Below are positions 1 to 6,400 of a stretch of 18,526 nt of DNA, in pieces. The position numbers and the translations under genes are program-made. This DNA comes from UBA4675 sp964601265 (GTDB lineage: Bacteria > Bacillota > Clostridia > Christensenellales > Borkfalkiaceae), in contig CAZRMT010000029.1 in assembly GCA_964601265.1 (NCBI GenBank), positions 1-18,526 on the forward strand, written 5' to 3'. Under the pieces are notes generated by a model. That model was not told where the DNA came from. It saw nothing but the letters and a program-made list of their open reading frames with translations, and made no database searches. How positions within the stretch are numbered: position 1 is the first letter of the stretch; each line of letters opens with the position of its first letter.

Positions 1-67
1 ATAAATCGTTTACGGCGTGAACGTCTTTAAAACTTTTATCAAGGTTTTTAATTTCTATAACGTCCAT
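1..67 (-). CDS. ABC transporter ATP-binding protein, N-terminal fragment (runs off the window)
   Basis: Only the first 22 codons are inside the window. They read MDVIEIKNLDKSFKDVHAVN and then DL, which has the usual start of an ABC ATPase: a beta strand (VIEIKNL), then the S-F-K-D-V-H-A-V stretch that carries the A-loop aromatic and leads toward the Walker A motif, which is not reached. The ATG at 65-67 follows a good ribosome binding site GAGGGG (73-78) at 5 bases. It lies 26 bases downstream of the glycosyltransferase stop on the same strand, so it is probably the last-seen member of that operon. The family call rests on the N-terminal pattern only; substrate and import or export direction cannot be told. 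Confidence 0.72.
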   Translation of the reverse strand, partial: MDVIEIKNLDKSFKDVHAVNDL

Positions 68-93
68 AATTTCCCCTCGAATTAAAACATCTA

Positions 94-987
94 TTAATGT
101 TTTTTTAACTTTTTTTTGACCTTATAAACAATTTTCCCCATCCTGCTTGCAAAATAGTACTCGCTAAAATAGCAACGCTTATTTTTTGAGTACTGCCCGT
201 ATTTAGCATAAATCTCCTCTTTAAGTAATTTATCTAAAGTATTAACCATTTTCCACCATAATTGTCCGAGCGGAACGGTATCGTCTTTCCAAGGCTTCGA
301 ACTATAATGAATTATACTTATATCCTTTACTTTCTTTATTCCCGTTTTTTTTAAAAGCTCTCCGCTCACGCAATACCAAGTTTGAAAATTGTATTTATAC
401 GGAAAATTAACTACTTTTCCCTTGCACACCTCGTTTAAAGTCTGTTCGTCTTGATACTGTATTTTTTTATTGTCGCCGATATACTTTAAAGCTTTTTTAC
501 AAATATCGTTTTTTAAGCACTCTTTAACGTTAAAAAGTAAAACGCCCGCATTAAAATAATCTCTTTCTACAGCATTATCTCCGAGCATTTTATTTCCAGC
601 AAGAATAAAATCTTTTAAATCGCAATCAAAAAGTTTTCCGACGTCACCATTAATTAAAACATCACAGTCCAAATATAAGATTTTATCGTATTCCGGCAAT
701 ATATCAGCTATAAAAAGTCTAAAAAACGTAGCAACGCTGTTAACGTGCCCGTCGGAAGGAAAAGTCGTATCGAATAAAAATTTACCGATATTGACAAACT
801 CTAAAAAGTTTTCTCCGCACACCAACTTTATCTTTTCTTTACTTTCTTCGCTCAGTTTATCGTGAAACACGTATATTCTGTATTCGTCTTTCTTGTTCTT
901 TTTATCGAGTAAAGATTTTATCGCCACCGCTAACGGTAAAACGTAGTTGTCGTCGGTTGAAAAAACTATCGGTATTATTCTATTCAT
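94..987 (-). CDS. Glycosyltransferase family 8 protein
   Basis: A 297-residue cytosolic protein with the features of GT8 retaining glycosyltransferases (galactosyl/glucosyltransferases of surface polysaccharide synthesis). It starts with IPIVFSTDDNYVLPLAVAIKSLL, the nucleotide-sugar binding start of the family. The metal-binding DxD is D107-C108-D109 in LYLDCDVLINGD. FNAGVLLFNV and DEQTLNEV follow, then a late HYSSKPW motif that in this family supplies the second metal ligand and contacts the sugar nucleotide. The C-terminal tail is very basic (VKKKLKKH), as in homologues that attach to the membrane surface. The start is supported by AGGAGG at 992-997, 4 bases upstream. It is 25 bases downstream of the Cof-type phosphatase, so it is probably co-transcribed. 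Donor and acceptor sugars are not predictable here. Confidence 0.9.
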   Translation of the reverse strand: MNRIIPIVFSTDDNYVLPLAVAIKSLLDKKNKKDEYRIYVFHDKLSEESKEKIKLVCGENFLEFVNIGKFLFDTTFPSDGHVNSVATFFRLFIADILPEYDKILYLDCDVLINGDVGKLFDCDLKDFILAGNKMLGDNAVERDYFNAGVLLFNVKECLKNDICKKALKYIGDNKKIQYQDEQTLNEVCKGKVVNFPYKYNFQTWYCVSGELLKKTGIKKVKDISIIHYSSKPWKDDTVPLGQLWWKMVNTLDKLLKEEIYAKYGQYSKNKRCYFSEYYFASRMGKIVYKVKKKLKKH

Positions 988-1012
988 TTTTCCTCCTAAA
1001 CGACTTATATCC

Positions 1013-1822
1013 CTATTTTAAGGCGTATAGCTCTATTATTTTTCTTACTGCGTCTTGCTCGTTCGTAAAAGGCAATACCAAATTCGCCGTATTCTTGGTT
1101 ATTTCCTCCGCATTAGCAACGGCAACCCCTAACCCTGCCGTTTCGAGCATAGAACAATCGTTCCCGCCGTCGCCGACGGCTATCGTCTTTTTCATATCCA
1201 CGTTAAAAGTTTTTGCGATATATTTTAAAGCGTTGCCTTTAGTTGCGGTTGGCTCGGTTATTTCTATTTGAAAATCGTTACTTCTTATAACGTTTAATCT
1301 ATCGTAAAAAGGCGACAACGCCGACATTACTTTATCGAGTTTTTCCTTTTCGTCCATAACCAAAATTTTATTGGTATCAAGTCCGTTGTTTGAAAAATGC
1401 TCGCTTAATTTTTGCGATATTAAAGTAGCCTTTACTCCCGTTATTCTTTCGTAAAAATCGGTAAAAACAGTCCTGTTTTCGATAAAATATTTACCCTCGT
1501 AATAGCCGTGCGCGTAAGCGCTTTCGCTTTCGATAACCTTATACACTTCCACCGCAAGTTCGTTTTTTATCTTTATACTGTAAAGGATTTTTCCGCTCTC
1601 TATTTCGGCAAGCTCTCCGCCGTTAAACGAAGACACGTACCCTTTTAGCCCGAGTTTTCTCACCAAAGGTAAAATAGAAGTGGTCATTCTTCCCGTAATC
1701 ACGGTAAACTTTCCGCCGAGAGAAACGTATTCGTTAACGGCAATTATCTGTTCTTCCGATATGCTTCCGTCTTTTTTTATAAGCGTTCCGTCGTAATCGG
1801 ATACTATTAAATCGTATTTCAT
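1013..1822 (-). CDS. Cof-type HAD-superfamily phosphatase
   Basis: A 269-residue HAD hydrolase of the Cof/YcsE class (C2B cap), normally sugar-phosphate or flavin-nucleotide phosphatases. Motif I is DYDGTLI, with nucleophile D9 and acid/base D11. Motif II is the T of VITGRM, motif III a lysine in EPTATKGNALKYIA, and motif IV GDGGNDCSML, whose Asp residues bind magnesium. The long segment between motifs II and III is the cap that sets substrate choice. The length is typical. Its ATG overlaps the TGA of the upstream membrane-protein gene by 4 bases (ATGA, 1819-1822), which implies translational coupling. Substrate unknown. The neighbouring glycosyltransferase hints at sugar-phosphate metabolism, but that is only context. 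Confidence 0.9.
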   Translation of the reverse strand: MKYDLIVSDYDGTLIKKDGSISEEQIIAVNEYVSLGGKFTVITGRMTTSILPLVRKLGLKGYVSSFNGGELAEIESGKILYSIKIKNELAVEVYKVIESESAYAHGYYEGKYFIENRTVFTDFYERITGVKATLISQKLSEHFSNNGLDTNKILVMDEKEKLDKVMSALSPFYDRLNVIRSNDFQIEITEPTATKGNALKYIAKTFNVDMKKTIAVGDGGNDCSMLETAGLGVAVANAEEITKNTANLVLPFTNEQDAVRKIIELYALK

Positions 1823-3018
1823 TTTTTATACCCGAATATTCTGCAAGCGGTTATAACTATGCTACACAAAGTCGCAACGGCGGTAGAAATCAACACTACC
1901 GTATACGGCGCACGTTTGGCAAGAACAGAAAATATACATATCCCTATTGCAAAAAGTTGAATAAGTAACGCCGTTAAATCTATTATTTTTAAATCTTTTT
2001 CGTTTAATCTAAAAAAGGCAAATCCGAGATAATAAATAAACGCCAAAACAAATATTACCGAGTCGATTATCACCATTCCCTTGGTAATCTTTCCGTTCCA
2101 CAAACTTCTCGTTACCCAAGTAAATCCGAACACGTATCCTATAGCGGATAAAATTATAAACACTACCGCCAGCATAAGCACGTTATACTTTTTAAATAAG
2201 TCGAAATAATACCTTATAAACGAGCTCTTTTTCCTTACGCTTTCTTCTAGGTTAACGCCGTAAACCCTAACCCTTACTATAAAATAAAACAACGCGTATA
2301 CCAAAAGAGCAACGAAAATTATCAACTTAAACTTGGTTCTGTTAAAAGCAAACGCAACGAATAAATTAAGCGATAAGTAAAAGGCGTAAACGCAAAAATA
2401 ATCGCTGATTACACCGAACGGTTTTTTAGAAACGCCTTTAAAAGCAAAATACGCCGTAACGCAAAAAACCACAATCGCCATAAAACAAATAACGGGCAAA
2501 TTGATAAGCCTATTATACTTGCCGACGTAACTTATTAAATCCGTTTTGTCGAGTTGATAGCATAGTACCGACGAAATTAAACAAATTATCGCCAAAAAAA
2601 CGACTTTCCCCGCCGAAAATGCCGAGAAAAATTCTTTTATGCCCGATTTTTTCACGGAAACGACTTGCTCCTTGTTTTCCGTTTTAACAACGGGCGAAAC
2701 GGGCTTTGTTTCCCTTATTTTCTCAACCTCTATCGACGAAAAAGGTTCTTCCGCCTCCTCGTCGTAAAAATCTTCCTCCCCGAAAGAAGCTTTCGCGGAA
2801 GATATTTGTTTTTCTATTTGAGCGATTTTCTCCTTTAAAACGTCTATTTCCTTGTTATATTGATAAATATATAAATCGTTTGCGATTTTATTAGCGGGAT
2901 TTTTTCTTAAAGAAGCTATCTTATTTTCCAACTCTTTTACAGCCGTGGACTTTTCGTTTCTTTCCGCTTCTAACGCACGAATATACTGCATATCCCTTTT
3001 CATTCTATCGTCCGACAT
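1819..3018 (-). CDS. Unknown coiled-coil multi-pass membrane protein
   Basis: A 399-residue protein that I cannot assign to a named family. Residues about 5-75 are charged and heptad-like (RALEAERNEKSTAVKELENK, then a second segment EIDVLKEKIAQIEKQI), predicting a cytosolic coiled coil. An acidic linker with EEDFYDEEAEE follows. From about residue 130 there are roughly eight hydrophobic segments, for example VVFLAIICLISSVLCY, LIIFVALLVYALFYFIV and VLMLAVVFIILSAIGYVFGF, ending in a basic tail (RIFGYKK). No catalytic motif is visible. The start has an excellent AGGAGG (3024-3029) 5 bases upstream and a strong promoter just beyond. It is the first gene of the operon with the Cof phosphatase and GT8 enzyme. 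A role in envelope or polysaccharide handling is a guess from context only. Confidence 0.8.
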   Translation of the reverse strand: MSDDRMKRDMQYIRALEAERNEKSTAVKELENKIASLRKNPANKIANDLYIYQYNKEIDVLKEKIAQIEKQISSAKASFGEEDFYDEEAEEPFSSIEVEKIRETKPVSPVVKTENKEQVVSVKKSGIKEFFSAFSAGKVVFLAIICLISSVLCYQLDKTDLISYVGKYNRLINLPVICFMAIVVFCVTAYFAFKGVSKKPFGVISDYFCVYAFYLSLNLFVAFAFNRTKFKLIIFVALLVYALFYFIVRVRVYGVNLEESVRKKSSFIRYYFDLFKKYNVLMLAVVFIILSAIGYVFGFTWVTRSLWNGKITKGMVIIDSVIFVLAFIYYLGFAFFRLNEKDLKIIDLTALLIQLFAIGICIFSVLAKRAPYTVVLISTAVATLCSIVITACRIFGYKK

Positions 3019-3038
3019 AAATACCTCCTTATTTTTAC

Positions 3039-3067
3039 ATTATATCATAACCGTTTGCTTAAATCAA
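3039..3067 (-). promoter_or_regulatory. Sigma-A-type promoter of the membrane protein/HAD/GT8 operon
   Basis: Reading the minus strand, TTGATT (-35, 3062-3067) is followed after 17 bases by TATAAT (-10, 3039-3044), preceded by the extended element TATGA. Predicted transcription begins near 3032, just ahead of the AGGAGG of the gene starting at 3018, giving a leader of about 15 bases. The 11-base palindrome CGTAAATTACG (3070-3080) sits just upstream of the -35 box, right after the permease stop. I see no terminator between the permease and this promoter, so some read-through is possible. Confidence 0.8.
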
Positions 3068-3080
3068 TACGTAATTTACG

Positions 3081-4007
3081 CTACATCGGCAACGTCGCAA
3101 GTAGCGGAATCGTAATAAAACACATCATAGTCGACAGCAAAATACTGTTTGCGGGCAAGTTTTTTTCACCGTTATGTATTTCGGACAAGTTTAACACTAT
3201 CGAGGCGCAAGGCGTTCCCGCAAGAATAACGGCGCACGACTTAAACGTTGACGAAAACGGTAAAAAATACACCGCTAAATAACAAAACAACGGGAATAAC
3301 ACCAATTTCCCGAAACATATGACGTAAGTAAACCCGTTTAAAAATATTTCTTTCGGCGAAACGGTCGCCAATCGTATCCCGAGTATAACCATACAAAGAG
3401 GCGTAGTCATTTTTTCCACCGCGCCCACCGCATTTATTACGTCCGAACTCAACTTAAAGCGACCGCTCAACAAAAATAACGGCAACCCTATTATAAGACC
3501 TAAATTAGACGGGCTTATTATCGCACTTTTTAAAGACATATATTTTTTGTCGTTCGTAAGACAGTAAACGCCCATAGTAAACACTATAACGTTCATCGTA
3601 ACGACAAACACCGAAGAATAACACGCCACGATAGGCTCGTTAGGAAACAACGCCTTAACCACGGGCAAACCGAAAAATCCCACGTTTCCCAAAACACTGC
3701 TAATGTTTAAAATTCTATATCTGCAATCGTCGAATTTTTTCCGCAAAGCAAAAAACAATATAGTTATAAACACCGCTTGGAGCAAAAAGGACACAAGCGC
3801 AAACCAACACATATCGACGAATGCCGTTTTGGAATATTCCAGCGATAAAAAGGATGAAATAATTAAACACGGGCTTCCGAAATATATCAACACGGAAGAA
3901 AGCGTAGACAAATGCTCTGCCGTGGCTTTTTTCATTTTACATAGAATAAATCCCGGTATAACGTAACATAAAGTTATTAAAACCCGAGTTAATGCAACGC
4001 TAAACAT
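3081..4007 (-). CDS. AEC-family transporter (auxin efflux carrier/malate permease type)
   Basis: A 308-residue integral membrane protein with about ten hydrophobic helices in two halves, typical in size for bacterial AEC permeases. Family-typical stretches include the N-terminal LCYVIPGFILCKMKK, then STLSSVLIYFGSPCLIISSF (the conserved helix with a Pro), VLGNVGFFGLPVVKALF in the middle, and GTPCASIVLNLSEIH near the C-terminus. Bacterial members carry organic acids or amino-acid-like anions, or export metabolites; the substrate is unknown here. The ATG lies inside the end of the upstream HAD gene (8-base overlap), and GGGAG just upstream serves as the ribosome binding site, so the two are translationally coupled. 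The pair may share a metabolite, but nothing in the sequence proves it. Confidence 0.85.
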   Translation of the reverse strand: MFSVALTRVLITLCYVIPGFILCKMKKATAEHLSTLSSVLIYFGSPCLIISSFLSLEYSKTAFVDMCWFALVSFLLQAVFITILFFALRKKFDDCRYRILNISSVLGNVGFFGLPVVKALFPNEPIVACYSSVFVVTMNVIVFTMGVYCLTNDKKYMSLKSAIISPSNLGLIIGLPLFLLSGRFKLSSDVINAVGAVEKMTTPLCMVILGIRLATVSPKEIFLNGFTYVICFGKLVLFPLFCYLAVYFLPFSSTFKSCAVILAGTPCASIVLNLSEIHNGEKNLPANSILLSTMMCFITIPLLATLPM

Positions 4008-4662
4008 TTTTTTCTCCCGTAATAAAGCCTAAAACTTCTTTCGGCGTATCGGCAATATTTTCAGCGCCGAGTTTTCTCAAAAACTCTTTTCCTTTAAAGC
4101 CCCAGCTTACGCCTATAAAATTTAAGGAACTGTTTTTTGCCGTTAAAAAATCTACGTCGCTGTCGCCCACGTACACGGCGTTTTCCCTTTTTTCTCCAAG
4201 CTCTTTTAACGCTTCTTCGCATAAATCGGGAGCGGGCTTTTTGGCAAGGTTATCCCTTACCCCCTTTTGCACGTCGAACAATCCTTTAAAAAACACGTCG
4301 CACAACGCTTTTACGCCGTAATCGTCCTTATTGCTTACTACCGCCGTTTTTATTCCGAGGCGTTTAAGTTCGCCTATAAGTTCGTTAATCCCCTCGTAAG
4401 GTTTGGTTTTATCGTAACAATGGTCTTTATAGTATTCCGAAAAATATTCGTAAGCCTTTAAAAAATCTTCTTCCGAATAATTTTCGGGCATACATCTTTC
4501 CACTAATTTTTTTATACCGTTCCCCACGAAACCTTTTATTTCTTCCACCGTTTTCAACGCAAAGCCCGTTTTGTTCATAGCGTAGTTCACGGCGTCGGTA
4601 AGGTCGTCCAAGGTGTATAAAATCGTTCCGTCCATATCAAATATCACAGTAGTATAAATCAT
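4000..4662 (-). CDS. HAD phosphatase of the phosphoglycolate phosphatase (Gph/PpaX) type
   Basis: A 220-residue HAD hydrolase with a small alpha-helical C1 cap. Motif I is FDMDGTIL with nucleophile D9 and D11. The cap runs through about residues 15-80 and contains FVGNGIKKLVERC, the family's usual cap loop. Motif II is VVSNKDD, motif III the lysine of KPAPD, and motif IV VYVGDSDVDFLTAKN. This arrangement matches Gph/PpaX and beta-phosphoglucomutase-like subfamilies; the VGNG and KPAPD motifs favour Gph-type phosphatases, but the true substrate is uncertain. AGGTGA (4667-4672) is 4 bases before the ATG. The 3' end overlaps the AEC permease gene. A promoter lies immediately upstream, divergent from scfA. 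Confidence 0.87.
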   Translation of the reverse strand: MIYTTVIFDMDGTILYTLDDLTDAVNYAMNKTGFALKTVEEIKGFVGNGIKKLVERCMPENYSEEDFLKAYEYFSEYYKDHCYDKTKPYEGINELIGELKRLGIKTAVVSNKDDYGVKALCDVFFKGLFDVQKGVRDNLAKKPAPDLCEEALKELGEKRENAVYVGDSDVDFLTAKNSSLNFIGVSWGFKGKEFLRKLGAENIADTPKEVLGFITGEKNV

Positions 4663-4678
4663 AATTTCACCTTTTTAT

Positions 4679-4708
4679 AGAATAACATTTTTCCTGCGTT
4701 TTTGTCAA
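4679..4708 (-). promoter_or_regulatory. Promoter of the HAD phosphatase-permease pair
   Basis: On the minus strand a perfect TTGACA (4703-4708) is followed after 18 bases by TATTCT (4679-4684), with TGT just before the -10. Predicted transcription would start about 4672, at the ribosome binding site AGGTGA itself, leaving a leader of only about 10 bases. The -10 is imperfect (four of six), so the exact start is uncertain. Confidence 0.62.
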
Positions 4709-4755
4709 TTTGTTAGGTTGGGTAACGAAAAAATAATATAATAAATATTTTTTTG

Positions 4756-4784
4756 TTGATTTTTATGATAAGCTATGATATAAT
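4756..4784 (+). promoter_or_regulatory. Strong sigma-A promoter of scfA
   Basis: TTGATT (4756-4761), a 17-base spacer and TATAAT (4779-4784), with the extended -10 TATGA before it. Both boxes are identical to those of the promoter at 3039-3067. A second TATAAT-like box occurs at 4790-4795 without a clear -35. Predicted start is near 4791, giving a leader of about 29 bases that contains the scfA ribosome binding site. Confidence 0.82.
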
Positions 4785-4819
4785 CTTTGTATAATTAAAA
4801 ATTTGGAGATTATAAAGTT

Positions 4820-4972
4820 ATGAAACACATTAAAACCGTTGAAACACGTAATCTTTGCGAAAGCGCCGTAAAAGGCGGTTGCGGAGAATGTCAAACTTCT
4901 TGCCAATCTGCTTGCAAAACAAGTTGCGGAATCGCAAATCAAAAATGCGAAAACACTAAAGAAAGCAAATAA
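4820..4972 (+). CDS. scfA: SCIFF (six-cysteine) ranthipeptide precursor
   Basis: A 50-residue peptide. The leader begins MKHIKTVETRNL, the conserved SCIFF start bound by the maturase. The core holds Cys21, 24, 28, 32, 36 and 43 in the family pattern GCGECQTSCQSACKTSC, then an ANQKCE end. SCIFF peptides are processed by ScfB to Cys-derived thioether links and belong to the ranthipeptides; reported roles include cell-density-dependent regulation in Clostridium. Two oddities: Cys13 is an additional, seventh cysteine in the leader, and residue 37, Thr in the SCIFF peptides I recall, is Gly here. GGAG at 4804-4807 lies 12 bases before the ATG, a rather long spacing. No export or protease gene is adjacent. 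Recognition is by the near-identical core motif and by scfB next door. Confidence 0.95.
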   Translation: MKHIKTVETRNLCESAVKGGCGECQTSCQSACKTSCGIANQKCENTKESK

Positions 4973-4985
4973 TCGTACGAGAACG

Positions 4986-5010
4986 AGCCACCGCAAAAGG
5001 TGGCTTTTTT
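4986..5010 (+). terminator. Intergenic terminator/attenuator between scfA and scfB
   Basis: The six-base stem GCCACC (4987-4992) pairs with GGTGGC (4999-5004) around the loop GCAAAA. A4986-T5005 extends it and six T residues follow (5005-5010). This is an intrinsic terminator 14 bases after the scfA stop and 25 bases before the scfB start. No separate scfB promoter is visible, so it probably lets only part of the transcripts continue, giving more peptide than maturase. Confidence 0.85.
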
Positions 5011-5035
5011 CGTCTTAAATAACTTTGAGGATAAA

Positions 5036-6400
5036 ATGATACATCAATACAAATTAAACGGATACAACATAGTTTTGGACAGCGCTTCGGGTTCCGTTCA
5101 CGCCGTGGACGAAGTCGCATACGACTTGATTGAAAATTTTTTAAGCGGTGACGAAAACGCCGTCATAAAAAAAGTCGCACGCCTTCACCCCGAAATTCCC
5201 GTAAACGAAATAAACGAATGTTACGGAGAAATACTCTCGCTTAAAAACGAAGGTAAATTGTTTTCGGAAGACAAGTTTCAACCGCTTGCCTCCTCTTTAA
5301 AAGAAAAAAGCAACGGAATAATAAAGGCGCTATGTTTACATATCGCCCACTCTTGCAACCTAAACTGTTCCTACTGCTTTGCAAGTCAAGGAAAGTATCA
5401 CGGCGACAGAGCGTTAATGAGCTATGAAGTCGGTAAAAGAGCGTTGGATTTTCTTGTAGAAAATTCGGGAACCCGTCGCAATTTAGAGGTCGACTTTTTC
5501 GGCGGTGAACCGCTTATGAACTTCGACGTGGTAAAGCGTCTCGTACAATACGCCCGCTCGATTGAAAAAGAACACGGCAAAAACTTCCGCTTTACCCTTA
5601 CCACCAACGGAATGTTAATAGACGACGACGTAATAGATTTTGCCAACAAGGAAATGAGTAACGTCGTACTATCGCTAGACGGCAGAAAGGAAGTTCACGA
5701 CCGTTTCAGAGTGGACTATTCGGGAAAAGGAAGTTACGACAAAATAGTTCCGCTTTTCCAAAAACTCGTAAAAGCAAGAGGAAATAAAAATTACTACATT
5801 CGCGGAACTTTCACCCATTACAACCCCGACTTTTTAAACGATATTAAACAGATGCTCGATTTAGGTTTTACGGAGCTTAGTATGGAGCCGGTAGTCTGCG
5901 CCCCAGAAGACGAGTCCGCTTTAACCAAAGAAGATTTACCTATCGTTTTAAAACAATACGAAGATTTAGCCTCTCTTATGATAGAACACAGAAACAAAAA
6001 CGAACCTTTTACTTTTTACCACTATATGCTGGATTTAAAAGGCGGACCGTGCGTTTATAAAAGAATTTCCGGTTGCGGTAGCGGAACGGAATATATGGCG
6101 GTAACGCCTTGGGGAGATTTGTACCCATGCCACCAATTCGTCGGAGAAGAAAAATTTAAACTAGGCAACGTTTTCGACGGCATTAATAACCTTGCCGTTC
6201 AAAACGAATTTAAGTCGTGCAACGTTTACACGAGAGAAAAGTGTAAAAACTGCTGGGCAAAACTGTACTGTTCGGGCGGATGTTCGGCTAATGCGTACCA
6301 CTCCACGGGAAACGTAAACGGCGTTTACGAATACGGTTGCGAATTATTTAAAAAACGTATGGAATGCGCGATAATGTTGGAGCTTTCGAAAGAGTTATGA
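5036..6400 (+). CDS. scfB: SCIFF radical SAM/SPASM maturase
   Basis: A 454-residue enzyme that uses radical SAM chemistry to form thioether bonds in the ScfA peptide. Residues 1 to about 85 (IHQYKLNGYNIVLDSASGSVH onward) form the RiPP recognition element that binds the leader. The radical SAM core has the C107-x3-C111-x2-C114 cluster motif in HSCNLNCSYC and the SAM-binding GGEP at 156-159. The C-terminal SPASM domain has Cys347, 365, 395, 403, 406, 412, 416 and 435, enough for two auxiliary Fe-S clusters, including the typical YCSGGCSANAY. Length and motif set match the family. The ATG at 5036 has GAGG (5026-5030) 5 bases upstream; a GTG at 5000 in the same frame lies inside the terminator hairpin and is rejected. 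The stop overlaps the next gene's ATG. Confidence 0.95.
   Translation: MIHQYKLNGYNIVLDSASGSVHAVDEVAYDLIENFLSGDENAVIKKVARLHPEIPVNEINECYGEILSLKNEGKLFSEDKFQPLASSLKEKSNGIIKALCLHIAHSCNLNCSYCFASQGKYHGDRALMSYEVGKRALDFLVENSGTRRNLEVDFFGGEPLMNFDVVKRLVQYARSIEKEHGKNFRFTLTTNGMLIDDDVIDFANKEMSNVVLSLDGRKEVHDRFRVDYSGKGSYDKIVPLFQKLVKARGNKNYYIRGTFTHYNPDFLNDIKQMLDLGFTELSMEPVVCAPEDESALTKEDLPIVLKQYEDLASLMIEHRNKNEPFTFYHYMLDLKGGPCVYKRISGCGSGTEYMAVTPWGDLYPCHQFVGEEKFKLGNVFDGINNLAVQNEFKSCNVYTREKCKNCWAKLYCSGGCSANAYHSTGNVNGVYEYGCELFKKRMECAIMLELSKEL

Noticed and set aside
4763..4996. Minus-strand open frame across scfA
   Set aside because: It is the antisense shadow of the SCIFF gene and its promoter and has no ribosome binding site of its own.
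5000..5035. GTG start that would extend ScfB by 12 residues
   Set aside because: It lies in the terminator hairpin and T tract, has no ribosome binding site, and the ATG at 5036 has GAGG at the right distance and gives the expected family N-terminus.
6364..6396. Earlier in-frame ATG for the decarboxylase
   Set aside because: It is inside scfB and adds residues not expected in the family; the ATGA start at 6397 gives the usual N-terminus.
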